From assembly GCF_000969605.1 (NCBI RefSeq), contig NZ_JZUE01000002.1, positions 248,001 through 312,000 on the forward strand: a stretch of 64,000 nucleotides of DNA. Reading direction: 5' to 3'. Made by a program: the position numbers and the translations under genes. This document shows positions 1-8,311 of this stretch, in pieces (the stretch's first letter is position 1; each line of letters opens with the position of its first letter). The notes under the pieces are model-generated. The model saw nothing but the letters and a program-made list of their open reading frames with translations. It made no database searches and had not been told where the DNA came from. This stretch comes from Aquincola tertiaricarbonis (GTDB lineage Bacteria; Pseudomonadota; Gammaproteobacteria; Burkholderiales; Burkholderiaceae_C).

Positions 1-1035
1 GGTCTGCGGTGCATGCCGCATGGCCTGCACCAGCGCCCGGGCCGAAGCCCAGGCCGCCTCCACGCCACCGCCGCCGAGGAAGTCGCCACAGGCACCCAGG
101 CCCTGGGCGGCGTCCCACCAGCAGCTGGCGTCCACCTCGCCACCGGTGGTCATCGGCAGCGCGTAGCGCCAGCGGTGCACCACGGCATGGCGCCAGGCCA
201 GCGGCTGCTGCAGCCAGCCTTGGAGCGCCGCCTGCAGCGCGGCCTGCACCTGGCTAGGCGGCTGCTCGAGCTGCTGGCGGCTCCAGCCGGCGCGGGCATG
301 CAGCACCCAGTGCGCCTCGCCGGCCGGCGCCTGGCGGCCTGGACGCGCCGCATGGCGCAGCACCCAGGCCAGCGGCCCGTGCTGCGGCCGCGCCACATCC
401 CAGGCCGGCATGCCAGGCGGTGCGTCGGAAACGCCCATCAGGGTCCAGCCAGGCTGCATCAGGGCCATCGCGGCGCGCTGGGCCCAGTCGCGCCGGTATT
501 CGGCCAGCAGGGGCGCCGCCTGGGCCGGCGGCAGCGCCAGCACCACCGCATCGAAAGCCTGCGTGGGCAGCGGCCCGCTGCCCTCCAGCAGCCAGCCGGC
601 CGGTGTCTTGCGCAAGCGCTCCACCGTTGCGTTCGGCGTGAACGGCAGGTGCTGCAACAGCCAGCGACAGGCGGCCGGCATGTCCGGCAGGCCGATGTAC
701 AGCGGGCCGGGCTCGTCCAGCGGACGGCTGCCGGGTGCCAGCGTGGGCCGCCACGGCGCCAGCACGCCGGCCTGCACCGCGGTGGCCACCCAGGCCTGGA
801 AGGGCTCGCCCTGCGCCGCAAAGCCCGGCGCGCCATGGTCGAGCACGGTGGTCTGCAGCCGGCCTTCGGTGTCCGTCCACTGCAAGCGCCGCGTGGCCAG
901 GCGCCCGCCCATGCCGCGCGACTTGTCGATCACCTGCACCCGGCAACCGCTCTCGGCCAACCAACGGGCGCAGCTGGCGCCGGCGATGCCGGCACCGATG
1001 ACCGCCACTTCGATGCCTTGTGTCTTCAAAAACAT
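1..1035 (-). CDS. FAD-dependent amine oxidase/renalase-like oxidoreductase, C-terminus cut by window edge
   Basis: The frame opens at an ATG at 1035 and runs without a stop off the left edge (345 codons visible). The N-terminus has a dinucleotide-binding fold signature, VIGAGIAGASCARWLAESG, followed by an acidic strand end and the RGMGGRLATRR motif typical of flavin amine oxidases and renalase-like proteins. A late GLGACGDFLGGGGVEAA stretch matches the second FAD-contact region of that family, so nearly the whole protein is present. The substrate cannot be read from sequence. It diverges from a MerR-type regulator 100 bp away. In many proteobacteria such oxidoreductases sit with LitR/CarH-type regulators and photolyases, so a light- or stress-linked role is possible but only inferred. 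No good Shine-Dalgarno is visible. Confidence 0.82.
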   Translation of the reverse strand, partial: MFLKTQGIEVAVIGAGIAGASCARWLAESGCRVQVIDKSRGMGGRLATRRLQWTDTEGRLQTTVLDHGAPGFAAQGEPFQAWVATAVQAGVLAPWRPTLAPGSRPLDEPGPLYIGLPDMPAACRWLLQHLPFTPNATVERLRKTPAGWLLEGSGPLPTQAFDAVVLALPPAQAAPLLAEYRRDWAQRAAMALMQPGWTLMGVSDAPPGMPAWDVARPQHGPLAWVLRHAARPGRQAPAGEAHWVLHARAGWSRQQLEQPPSQVQAALQAALQGWLQQPLAWRHAVVHRWRYALPMTTGGEVDASCWWDAAQGLGACGDFLGGGGVEAAWASARALVQAMRHAPQT

Positions 1036-1066
1036 GCTGCAAGGGTACGCACATCGGCGTCAGAAT

Positions 1067-1127
1067 CGCTTCAACCTGCGCATGGCCCAGCGGCCGTGTC
1101 CGCTAATGCGATTCAAAGCCGATTCAA
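1067..1127. promoter_or_regulatory. Repeated CGATTCAA sites between divergent oxidoreductase and MerR-type genes
   Basis: CGATTCAA occurs at 1109-1116 and 1120-1127, 11 bp apart, and a one-mismatch copy CGCTTCAA lies at 1067-1074, about four helical turns upstream. The pair ends 8 bp before the chosen start of the MerR-type gene. Same-face repeats in a divergent promoter region fit an operator, possibly for the adjacent regulator; this is inference. Confidence 0.4.
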
Positions 1128-1135
1128 TACGTGTC

Positions 1136-2158
1136 ATGGCCTCTCACGCCTCCCCTGTCGATGCCGGCGGCCGCCACCGCAGTGGTGCGGTGGCGCGCAT
1201 GCTGCGCATGCCGGTCGCCACCTTGCGCGTGTGGGAGCGGCGCTACGGCCTGACCCAGCCCGCGCTGTCGCCCAGCGGCCAGCGGCTGTACTCCGCCGAC
1301 GACGTGCGTCGCCTGGCGCTGCTCAAGCAGTTGGTGGACGCCGGCCATGCCATCGGCAGCCTGGCGCTGCTGGACATGGCGCAGCTCCAGCAGGTGGCGG
1401 CCACCCACGCCAGCGCACTGGCGGCCCGGCCCATCGCGCTGCAGCCCGGGCCACTGGCCGCCGCGGCGCCCATGGCCAACGCAGCGCGGGTCTTCAGGGT
1501 GCAAGTGGTGGGCGGGGCGCTGTTCCAGCGGCTGCAGCAGCCGGCGCTGCAGCGGCGGCTGGGTCGGGCGGTGCAGTGGCTGGGGCCCTTCGACGACCTC
1601 GCGCAGGCGGAGGCCGATCGGCCACGGCAACCCGCCGATGCGGTGCTGATGCAACAGCCGCGCCTGCATGCGGACGCCGCCCCGTCCACCACCCGGCCCT
1701 GCGCACTGCTGTACCGCTTCGCCGCCGAGACCACGGCCGCCGCCTTAGCGGATTCAGGCGCCTGGCTGCTGCGCGAGCCGCAGAGCGACACGGTGCTGGC
1801 GCAATGGCTGGCCGCCTGGTGCGGCTCGCTGGCCGGGCCGGCGCCGTCTGCTGCCGCGGTCGCCGGTGGCTGGGACGATCCCGCCGCAGCGGCCACGCCC
1901 CGCCGCTGGGACGACGAGGCGCTGGCCGAATTCGCCGGACTGTCCACCACCATCGCCTGCGAATGTCCACGGCACGTGGCGGAGCTGCTGATGCAGCTGT
2001 CCCACTTCGAGGCCTACAGCGCCGAGTGCGAGCACCGCAGCCCCGAGGATGCCGAGCTGCATCGCGGCCTGCGCCACATGGCCGCCACGGCGCGCGCCCG
2101 CTTCGAGGCGGCGCTGGAGCATGTGGCCCGCCATGAAGGCCTGCTGCTGCCACCCTGA
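1136..2158 (+). CDS. MerR-family transcriptional regulator with degenerate C-terminal domain
   Basis: A 340-residue protein with an N-terminal MerR winged helix (about residues 12-80: SGAVARMLRMPVATLRVWER, then RLYSADDVRRL), the variant found in the CarA/CarH/LitR/MlrA group. The remaining ~260 residues occupy the place of the cobalamin-binding domain of CarH/LitR proteins, but I find no DxHxxG base-off B12 motif, so it may be a B12-independent descendant. The Cys-Glu-Cys-containing segment near residue 280 and the helical tail resemble related Burkholderiales regulators. ATG 1136 was chosen over the in-frame ATG 1106 because the tandem CGATTCAA repeats lie between them. It is divergent from the FAD oxidoreductase and may control it (inference). 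Confidence 0.82.
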   Translation: MASHASPVDAGGRHRSGAVARMLRMPVATLRVWERRYGLTQPALSPSGQRLYSADDVRRLALLKQLVDAGHAIGSLALLDMAQLQQVAATHASALAARPIALQPGPLAAAAPMANAARVFRVQVVGGALFQRLQQPALQRRLGRAVQWLGPFDDLAQAEADRPRQPADAVLMQQPRLHADAAPSTTRPCALLYRFAAETTAAALADSGAWLLREPQSDTVLAQWLAAWCGSLAGPAPSAAAVAGGWDDPAAAATPRRWDDEALAEFAGLSTTIACECPRHVAELLMQLSHFEAYSAECEHRSPEDAELHRGLRHMAATARARFEAALEHVARHEGLLLPP

Positions 2159-2185
2159 GGCCACGCCGCTAGCATCCACCGCGAC

Positions 2186-2713
2186 ATGACGAATGCCCAC
2201 GACATGAACCACGCCCGCCCTGCCCGCCCAACCGTGGACCGCCGCACCGCCGCCGCCTGGCTTGCGGCCGGACTGCTGGCCGGCTGCGCAGGCGGCCCGC
2301 CGGTGGTGCCGGCCACGCCGCCCCGTCCTTCGCGCATGAGCGACGAGCAGGCGCAGGACGCCACGGTCCTGGCCCTGGGCCTGGTGGGCACCGCCTACCG
2401 CTATGGCGGCAACACGCCCGAGGGCGGCTTCGATTGCAGCGGGCTCATCATGTACGTGTACCGCGCGGCGGGGCTGGCCACGCCGCGCACCGTGCGCGAG
2501 ATGAGCCTGTGGGGGCAGCCCGTGCATCCCAGCTTCGTGCGCACGGGCGACCTCGCCATCTTCGGCAGCCGCGGCGACGCGAGCCATGCCGGCATCCTGG
2601 TGGGCCAGGGCCGCTTCGTGCATGCGCCCAGCACCGGCGGCACGGTGAGCCTGGCACGGCTTGCCGAGGGTTACTGGTCCAGCCGGTTGATTGGCTACCG
2701 CAGGCCGCTGTAG
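2186..2713 (+). CDS. C40 (NlpC/P60) peptidase, predicted lipoprotein
   Basis: This 175-residue protein should cleave peptidoglycan stem peptides as an envelope-anchored cysteine peptidase. A hydrophobic signal segment ends in a lipobox, LLAGC, with lipidation Cys34. The NlpC/P60 domain follows: YRYGGNTPEGGFDCSG carries the catalytic Cys84, DASHAG the His134, and VHAP the third polar residue His146. The length matches Spr/MepS-type enzymes. An alternative ATG 18 nt downstream would also keep the signal peptide. It follows the MerR-type gene by 27 bp on the same strand and could be cotranscribed, but no functional link is evident. Confidence 0.9.
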   Translation: MTNAHDMNHARPARPTVDRRTAAAWLAAGLLAGCAGGPPVVPATPPRPSRMSDEQAQDATVLALGLVGTAYRYGGNTPEGGFDCSGLIMYVYRAAGLATPRTVREMSLWGQPVHPSFVRTGDLAIFGSRGDASHAGILVGQGRFVHAPSTGGTVSLARLAEGYWSSRLIGYRRPL

Positions 2714-2743
2714 TGAAGGGCCGAAAACGAAGTTCGGAACGCG

Positions 2744-2785
2744 AAAAACCCGGTAAGCCTTGATTTCTCAAGAGTTACCGGGTTT
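2744..2785 (-). terminator. Nested-hairpin terminator of the tRNA-Val transcript
   Basis: An 11-bp perfect inverted repeat, AAACCCGGTAA (2746-2756) against TTACCGGGTTT (2775-2785), encloses a second stem CTTGA/TCAAG with a TTTC loop. On the minus strand the outer arm runs into five T residues, giving an intrinsic terminator just after the tRNA. On the plus strand only three T follow, so any action on the peptidase transcript would be weaker. Confidence 0.75.
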
Positions 2786-2791
2786 CAGTGT

Positions 2792-2867
2792 TGGTAGGCG
2801 CGATTGGACTCGAACCAACGACCCCCACCATGTCAAGGTGGTGCTCTAACCAGCTGAGCTACGCGCC
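2792..2867 (-). tRNA. tRNA-Val (anticodon GAC)
   Basis: Read on the minus strand, 76 nt fold as a complete cloverleaf: acceptor GGCGCGT pairing with the 3' end, D arm with GCTCAGCTGGTTAGAGC, anticodon stem CCACC/GGTGG with loop TTGACAT (anticodon GAC, reading GUC), variable loop GGGTC, and T arm GTTGG TTCGAGT CCAAT. The 3' CCA is encoded (2792-2794). It closely resembles enterobacterial tRNA-Val(GAC). A promoter lies upstream and a terminator directly downstream, so it is a single-gene unit. Confidence 0.97.
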
Positions 2868-2881
2868 TGGGGAAGCCTGTG

Positions 2882-2911
2882 ACTATAGCAGACGTTTCGA
2901 AGCGCTGGCAA
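2882..2911 (-). promoter_or_regulatory. Sigma-70-type promoter of tRNA-Val
   Basis: On the minus strand TTGCCA (2911-2906) and TATAGT (2887-2882) are 18 bp apart, and TGC directly before TATAGT makes an extended -10. The -10 lies 15 bp upstream of the mature tRNA 5' end, as expected for a short precursor. Confidence 0.65.
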
Positions 2912-2962
2912 GCGGCTTGCGCCGCACGGTGCTCAACATAAAAACAACGACACTCGCGGCCG

Positions 2963-4354
2963 ATGTCCAACACCCCCGCCCCGCCCTCTTCCGCCGCGGC
3001 CGGCTCCGGCCCTGCGCCGGTATCGCTGGCCCAGGCCTTTGCCTTCTGGCTCAAGCTGGGCTTCGTCAGCTTCGGCGGGCCGGCCGGGCAGATCGCACTG
3101 ATGCATGCCGAGCTGGTCGAGCGCCGGCGCTGGATCTCTGAACGGCGCTTCCTGCATGCGCTGAACTACTGCATGGTGCTGCCCGGACCGGAAGCGCAGC
3201 AGCTGGCCACCTACATCGGCTGGCTGATGCACCGCACCGCAGGCGGCCTGGTGGCCGGTGGACTGTTCGTGCTGCCGTCGCTGCTGCTGCTGATCGGGCT
3301 GTCCTGGCTGTACCTGGCGCATGGGCAGGTGCCGGCAGTGGCCGGTGTGCTGTACGGCATCAAGCCGGCGGTGACGGCCATCGTGCTGGCGGCGGCGTGG
3401 CGCATCGGGTCGCGGGTGCTTCGCAATGCCTGGATGTGGGCGCTGGCGGCCGGAGCCTTCGTCGCGCTATTCGCCTTCGACCTGCCGTTTCCGCTGATCA
3501 TCGCCGCGGCCGCCGGCATCGGCTTCCTGGGTGGGCGCTGGTCGCCGGATTCCTTCATGCCACGTGCGGCCGGCCATGCACCGACTGGCGCATCCGCACC
3601 GGTGGCGCAGGCGCCGGCGTTGATCGACGACGACACGCCGACGCCGGCGCATGCACGCTTCACCTGGCGGCGCTTCGGCCTGGTGCTGGCCGCGTTCATC
3701 GGCTTGTGGCTGCTGGCCTTCGGTGCGCTGGCGGCGCGCTTCGGGCTGGATGGCGCCTTGACGCAGATGGCCTGGTTCTTCACCAAGGCTGCGCTGATGA
3801 CCTTCGGCGGGGCCTATGCGGTGCTGCCCTATGTCTACCAGGGCGCGGTGGACGACTACCGCTGGCTCACCGGCACCCAGATGATCGACGGCCTGGCGCT
3901 GGGCGAGACGACGCCCGGCCCGCTGATCATGGTGGTGGCCTTCGTCGGCTTCGTCGGCGGTTGGGGCCGCGCCCTGTTCGGGCCGGATGCGCTGGCGCTG
4001 GCCGGCATCGCAGGCGCGTGCGTGGTCACGCTGTTCACCTTCCTGCCCTCGTTCTGCTTCATCCTGCTGGGCGGGCCCTTCATCGAGACCACGCACGGCA
4101 AGCTGGGCTTCACCGCACCACTGACCGCCATCACCGCCGCGGTGGTGGGGGTGATCGTGAACCTGGCGGTGTTCTTCGCGCAGCATGTGCTGTGGCCGCA
4201 GGGCGTGGCCGGTGGCATGTGGCAGGGCTTCGACCCGGTGGCCGCGGTGCTGGGCGGGCTGGCCGCCATCGCGCTGTTCAGCGGGCGCGTGGGCGTGATC
4301 CCGGTGATCCTGGCCAGCGGCGCGGCCGGCGCGCTGCTCACGCTGCTGCGCTGA
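2963..4354 (+). CDS. chrA: Chromate transporter, CHR family (long two-domain form)
   Basis: A 463-residue inner-membrane protein built as two homologous CHR halves, the long-chain form of the family that exports chromate (and is near-blind between chromate and sulfate). Half one has FVSFGGPAGQIALMHAELV and an LPGPEAQQLATYIGW motif. Half two repeats it as LMTFGGAYAVLPYVYQGAV and ALGETTPGPLIMVVAFVGF. The predicted membrane segments fill both halves, with a hydrophilic Pro/Ala-rich linker around residues 195-230. Start ATG 2963 gives a Pro/Ala-rich N-terminus before the first CHR motif. No chrB or other resistance gene is beside it. It is convergent with relA, 16 bp apart. Confidence 0.92.
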   Translation: MSNTPAPPSSAAAGSGPAPVSLAQAFAFWLKLGFVSFGGPAGQIALMHAELVERRRWISERRFLHALNYCMVLPGPEAQQLATYIGWLMHRTAGGLVAGGLFVLPSLLLLIGLSWLYLAHGQVPAVAGVLYGIKPAVTAIVLAAAWRIGSRVLRNAWMWALAAGAFVALFAFDLPFPLIIAAAAGIGFLGGRWSPDSFMPRAAGHAPTGASAPVAQAPALIDDDTPTPAHARFTWRRFGLVLAAFIGLWLLAFGALAARFGLDGALTQMAWFFTKAALMTFGGAYAVLPYVYQGAVDDYRWLTGTQMIDGLALGETTPGPLIMVVAFVGFVGGWGRALFGPDALALAGIAGACVVTLFTFLPSFCFILLGGPFIETTHGKLGFTAPLTAITAAVVGVIVNLAVFFAQHVLWPQGVAGGMWQGFDPVAAVLGGLAAIALFSGRVGVIPVILASGAAGALLTLLR

Positions 4355-4370
4355 CGCACGCGGGCGTCGG

Positions 4371-6602
4371 CTACTTGCGCCGCGCGTGCCGCACGCCGGC
4401 CACGCGGGCCACCTGGCCCAGCACCGCGGCCAGCCGGGCGGCATCGCCCACCTCGACGGTGAAGGTCATCCAGGCGGTGCCGCCGCGCACATGCTTGACC
4501 GACTGCGTGTGCACGCCGGTCACGTTCATCTTCTCCTTGGCGAAGACCTCGGAGATGTCGCGCAGGAGTGCCGGGCGGTCGGCGGCTTCCACCACCACGT
4601 CCACCGGATACATCGCTTCCTCGCCGCGCACGCCCTGCCCCGCGCCCCAGGCCACCGGGATCACGCGTTCCGGCTGCTGCGCGCGCATGTTGCGGAAGTT
4701 GGTGCAGTCCACCCGGTGCACCGCCACGCCCTTGCCGCGGGTGACGAAGCCGCCGATGGCATCGGGCGGCGCAGGCCGGCAGCAGCGCGCCAGGCTGGTG
4801 AGCAGCGAATCGACGCCCACCACCAGCACGCCGCCGCGCGGGGTGGCACCGTCGCCCTTGGAGCGGCGCAGCGCCACGATCTCGTCGGGCGTGGGTGCTT
4901 CCACCGGCGGGCGCAGCAGCTGCTCGATGTTGCGCAGCGAGTACTCGTCCTTGCCCACCACCTCGAACAGCGCATCGGCGCCGCGGAAGCCCAGCCGCGA
5001 GGCCAGGTCGTCGAGCTTGATGGCGGTGCGGCCTTCGCGCTGCAGCAGCTTTTCCACCAGCTCGCGGCCCTTGGCGATGGTCTGCGACTGCGCCAACGCG
5101 TTGAACCATGCCCGCACCTTGCTCTTGGCGCGCGAGCTGGCCAGGTAGCCCAGCTCGGGGTTGAGCCAGTCGAGCGACGGCCCACCTTCCTTGATGGCAT
5201 TGATCTCCACCGTCTGGCCGTTGGCCAGCGGCGTGTTGAGCGGCACCATCGCGCCATCGACCTTGGCACCGCGGCAGCGGTGGCCCAGGTCGGTGTGCAG
5301 CGTGTAGGCGAAGTCCACCGGCGTGGCACCGGCAGGCAGCTCGATCACCGCGGCCTGCGGCGTGAAGACGTAGATGCGCTCGTCGCGTGCGCCGGCCGCA
5401 TCGTCAGCCCCCTGCCCGGCGAAGTCGCGCTCCCAGGCCAGCAGCTGACGCAGCACCGAGCGCCGCGCCTCGGCCACGCGCTCGTCGTCGGCGCCCGCGG
5501 CCGAGACGCCGGCATATCCCTTGGCGCCCGCCTCCTTGTAGGCCCAGTGGGCAGCCACGCCGAACTCGGCGTACTCGTGCATGGCACGGGTGCGGATCTG
5601 CACTTCCACCGTGCGGCCGTCGTCGTCCAGCACCACCGTGTGCAGCGACTGGTAGCCGTTGGGCTTGGGCTTGGCGATGTAGTCGTCGTACTCGCCCTGC
5701 ACCACGCGGTAGCGCTGCTGCACATGGGCCAGCGCGGCATAACAGGCCGGCACATCGGCCACGATGACGCGCATGGCCCGCACGTCGAACACCCGCGCGA
5801 AGTCCAGCCCCTTGCCCTGCATCTTCTTCCAGATGCTGTAGAGGTGCTTGGGCCGGCCCTGCACCTCGGCCTGCAGGCCGGCGGCCTGCAGCTGCTGCGC
5901 TAGCTGCTGGCGGAAGGCCTCGACACCGGCTTCGCGCTCCACGCGCTTCTCGTCCAGCAGCCGCGCCATGCGCTTGTAGTCGTCGGGCCGCAGGAAGCGG
6001 AAGGACAGGTCTTCGAGCTCCCACTTGATCTGCCAGATGCCCAGGCGGTTGGCCAGCGGCGCGAAGACCTGCTGGGTTTCCATCGCCAGCGCCTCGGGGC
6101 ATGGCGTGCGGGAGGCGGCATACCAGCGCAGCGTCTGCAGCCGCGAGGCCAGCCGCAGCAGCACCACGCGCAGGTCGCGCGAGAAGGCCAGCAGCATCTT
6201 GCGCACCCGCTCCGTCTGCACCGCGCGGTCGGCGACGGCCAGCCGGGCTTCACGCGCCGCACGCTGGATCTGCACCAGCTTGACGGTGTGCAGCACCAGC
6301 CCGGCATAGGAAGGCCCGAAGGCCTTGGCGATGACTTCTTCCGGCCGCTGCAGGAAGTCGGCCGAATACACCAGGTAGGCCGCGGCCTGCATCGCGGGCG
6401 AGGCGCCGATGTCATGCAGGATCGCGGCCACGCCGTCGGCATGGCCGAGGGCATCTTCGCCGGTGTCCAGCACTTCGCCCTGCAGCAGCGGCTGCGCGAA
6501 GCTGCGTGCGCGGTGCTTGGCGTCCAGTTCGTCGGCCACGTCGGCCAGCCGGACGATGGTGGCAGCGTGGTCGGTGGTGACTTCGGGGGCGTGGCTCTTC
6601 AC
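4371..6602 (-). CDS. relA: GTP pyrophosphokinase RelA, (p)ppGpp synthetase
   Basis: 743 residues, the usual size of RelA. The N-terminal hydrolase-type domain is degenerate (ILHDIGASPAMQAAAYLVYS lacks the catalytic HD set), so it should not degrade ppGpp. The synthetase domain has GRPKHLYSIWKKM (249-261) and an EYDDY motif (304-308) before KPKPNGYQSLHT. That acidic ExDD signature marks monofunctional RelA, in contrast to RxKD of bifunctional SpoT/Rel. TGS (about 405-470) and a C-terminal ACT domain follow, for ribosome and uncharged-tRNA sensing. The start lies 10 bp after the alpha/beta hydrolase gene, so the two are probably one transcript. Confidence 0.95.
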   Translation of the reverse strand: MKSHAPEVTTDHAATIVRLADVADELDAKHRARSFAQPLLQGEVLDTGEDALGHADGVAAILHDIGASPAMQAAAYLVYSADFLQRPEEVIAKAFGPSYAGLVLHTVKLVQIQRAAREARLAVADRAVQTERVRKMLLAFSRDLRVVLLRLASRLQTLRWYAASRTPCPEALAMETQQVFAPLANRLGIWQIKWELEDLSFRFLRPDDYKRMARLLDEKRVEREAGVEAFRQQLAQQLQAAGLQAEVQGRPKHLYSIWKKMQGKGLDFARVFDVRAMRVIVADVPACYAALAHVQQRYRVVQGEYDDYIAKPKPNGYQSLHTVVLDDDGRTVEVQIRTRAMHEYAEFGVAAHWAYKEAGAKGYAGVSAAGADDERVAEARRSVLRQLLAWERDFAGQGADDAAGARDERIYVFTPQAAVIELPAGATPVDFAYTLHTDLGHRCRGAKVDGAMVPLNTPLANGQTVEINAIKEGGPSLDWLNPELGYLASSRAKSKVRAWFNALAQSQTIAKGRELVEKLLQREGRTAIKLDDLASRLGFRGADALFEVVGKDEYSLRNIEQLLRPPVEAPTPDEIVALRRSKGDGATPRGGVLVVGVDSLLTSLARCCRPAPPDAIGGFVTRGKGVAVHRVDCTNFRNMRAQQPERVIPVAWGAGQGVRGEEAMYPVDVVVEAADRPALLRDISEVFAKEKMNVTGVHTQSVKHVRGGTAWMTFTVEVGDAARLAAVLGQVARVAGVRHARRK

Positions 6603-6612
6603 GGGGCGACGA

Positions 6613-7482
6613 TCACGGGGACAACAGGAAGTCGCGCACGGCCTTCACTTGGTCGGGTTGCACCAGCGTGGGCGCATGGCCCACGCCTTCGAATTCGACG
6701 AGCCGCGCCCGTGGTCCGCGCCGGGTCATGGCCTGCGCGGTGGTCGCCGACAGCAGGTCGCTCTGCGCGCCGCGCGTCAGCAGCGTGGGGCAGGCGATGG
6801 CGTCATAGGCGGCCCACAGCATGGCCTCGCCGGCCTTGGCCATCTCCGGCGTCATGCCCTGGAAGGCCAGGCCGATGGCCGGGTCGTAGTGCGGCTTGAA
6901 GCCATCGCCGTCGGGCTTGAGCTGTGGCCGCGTGAGCGCCAGCCACTGTTCGTCGGAATGTGGGCCGAAGCCCTGCGAGATGGCCCACAGCGCGGCCGCG
7001 GCCTCCTGCTCGCTGGCCCAGTGCGCCGGCTTGCCCACATAGGTGCCGATGCGGGCCAGGCCTTCATAGTCGATGGCCGGGCCGATGTCGTTGAGCACCA
7101 GCTTGCGCACCGGTGTGTTGGGTAATGAGGCCAGGCCCATGCCGATCAGCCCGCCCATCGAGGTGCCGACCCAATCGATGCTGTCGACGCCCAGCCGCGC
7201 CACCAGCGTGACCATGTTGGACACATACGCAGGGACTGCATAGCCGGCCGGATCGGCCAGCCAGTCGGACCGGCCGCGGCCGGGCACGTCGGGGCAGATG
7301 ACGCGGTACTCGTCGCACATTGCGCGGGCCAGGACGTCGAAGTCGCGGCCCTGCCGCGTCAGGCCATGCACGCACACCAGCACCCTGGGATTGGCCGCGT
7401 CGCCCCACTCCCAATAAGCCATGCGATGCAGGCCGCGGCTGCCAAGGCATTGCACATGCTGGAGGACGGGTTCGACGGTCAT
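6613..7482 (-). CDS. Alpha/beta-fold hydrolase
   Basis: A 289-residue single-domain alpha/beta hydrolase: oxyanion-hole HG at 39-40, nucleophile elbow GTSMGG with Ser108, and a C-terminal GVGHAP carrying the catalytic His. The acid is likely the Asp of AQSDLL. The substrate is unknown; esters, lactones or short polyesters are all possible. ATG 7482 was taken; an in-frame ATG at 7512, preceded by GAGGGGG, would add 10 residues and cannot be excluded. It lies immediately upstream of relA in the same direction and diverges from the hydroxybutyrate dehydrogenase gene only 58 bp away (28 bp with the longer start). A role in polyhydroxybutyrate turnover is conceivable from that neighbour alone. Confidence 0.85.
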   Translation of the reverse strand: MTVEPVLQHVQCLGSRGLHRMAYWEWGDAANPRVLVCVHGLTRQGRDFDVLARAMCDEYRVICPDVPGRGRSDWLADPAGYAVPAYVSNMVTLVARLGVDSIDWVGTSMGGLIGMGLASLPNTPVRKLVLNDIGPAIDYEGLARIGTYVGKPAHWASEQEAAAALWAISQGFGPHSDEQWLALTRPQLKPDGDGFKPHYDPAIGLAFQGMTPEMAKAGEAMLWAAYDAIACPTLLTRGAQSDLLSATTAQAMTRRGPRARLVEFEGVGHAPTLVQPDQVKAVRDFLLSP

Positions 7483-7540
7483 GGAAAGGTGCCCCTGCGT
7501 TTGATAATGCATCGTAGCAACCCCCTCACGGAGATCTGGA

Positions 7541-8311
7541 ATGCTCAAAGGAAAGACCGCCCTCGTCACGGGCTCGACCAGCGGCATCGGGCTGGGCATC
7601 GCGATGCGGCTGGCCGCGCAGGGCGCCAACATCATGCTCAACGGCTTCGGCGACCATGCCGGACCGAAGGCACAGGTGGAAGCGCTGGGCGTGAAGGTGG
7701 CCTACAACGGCGCCGACATGAGCAAGCCCGACGAGATCGAGGCGCTGGTGCGCGAGACCGAGGCCGAGTTCGGCGCGGTGGACATCCTGGTCAACAACGC
7801 CGGCATCCAGCATGTGGCGCTGGTGGAAGACTTTCCGCCCGAGAAGTGGGACGCGATCATCGCGATCAACCTCACCTCCGCCTTCCACACCACGCGCCAT
7901 GCGCTGCCCGGCATGAAGCAGCGCAACTGGGGACGCATCATCAACGTGGCCAGCACGCACGGGCTGGTGGCCTCGGCGCAGAAGTCGGCCTACGTGGCCA
8001 GCAAGCACGGCATCCTGGGCTTCACCAAGGCGCTGGCGCTGGAGACGGCCACCACCGGCGTCACCGCCAACGCCATCTGCCCCGGCTGGGTGCTGACGCC
8101 GCTGGTGCAGAAGCAGATCGACGACCGCGCCGCGCGCGAAGGCATCTCGGTGGACCAGGCCAAGCGCGACCTGCTGGGCGAGAAGCAGCCTTCGCTGCAG
8201 TTCACCACGCCCGAGCAACTGGGCGACCTGGCGGTGTTCATGTGCTCGGCCGCGGCCGACAACCTGCGCGGCGCCGCCATCAACGTGGACGGCGGCTGGG
8301 CCGCGCAGTAG
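7541..8311 (+). CDS. bdhA: D-3-hydroxybutyrate dehydrogenase (SDR family)
   Basis: Interconverts D-3-hydroxybutyrate and acetoacetate with NAD, the last step of polyhydroxybutyrate breakdown. This 256-residue classical short-chain dehydrogenase has TGSTSGIGLG cofactor loop (10-19), NNAG (85-88), and catalytic Ser138, Tyr151, Lys155. IQHVALVEDFPPEKWD after NNAG and CPGWVLTPLVQKQI are characteristic of bacterial 3-hydroxybutyrate dehydrogenases. A GGAGA lies just upstream of the ATG, and GATAAT at 7503-7508 is a possible -10. It is monocistronic, ending at a foldback repeat shared with a convergent gene. Confidence 0.93.
   Translation: MLKGKTALVTGSTSGIGLGIAMRLAAQGANIMLNGFGDHAGPKAQVEALGVKVAYNGADMSKPDEIEALVRETEAEFGAVDILVNNAGIQHVALVEDFPPEKWDAIIAINLTSAFHTTRHALPGMKQRNWGRIINVASTHGLVASAQKSAYVASKHGILGFTKALALETATTGVTANAICPGWVLTPLVQKQIDDRAAREGISVDQAKRDLLGEKQPSLQFTTPEQLGDLAVFMCSAAADNLRGAAINVDGGWAAQ

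Noticed and set aside
1106-1135. Upstream in-frame ATG for the MerR-type gene
   Set aside because: It would put the CGATTCAA tandem repeats inside the coding region and adds ten residues with no family similarity.
1136-2158. Calling the MerR-type protein a B12-dependent photoreceptor (CarH/LitR)
   Set aside because: No DxHxxG cobalamin-binding motif can be found, so only the MerR part is supported.
6613-7641. Long 342-residue version of the alpha/beta hydrolase
   Set aside because: The extra N-terminus overlaps the bdhA coding region antisense and has no hydrolase similarity.
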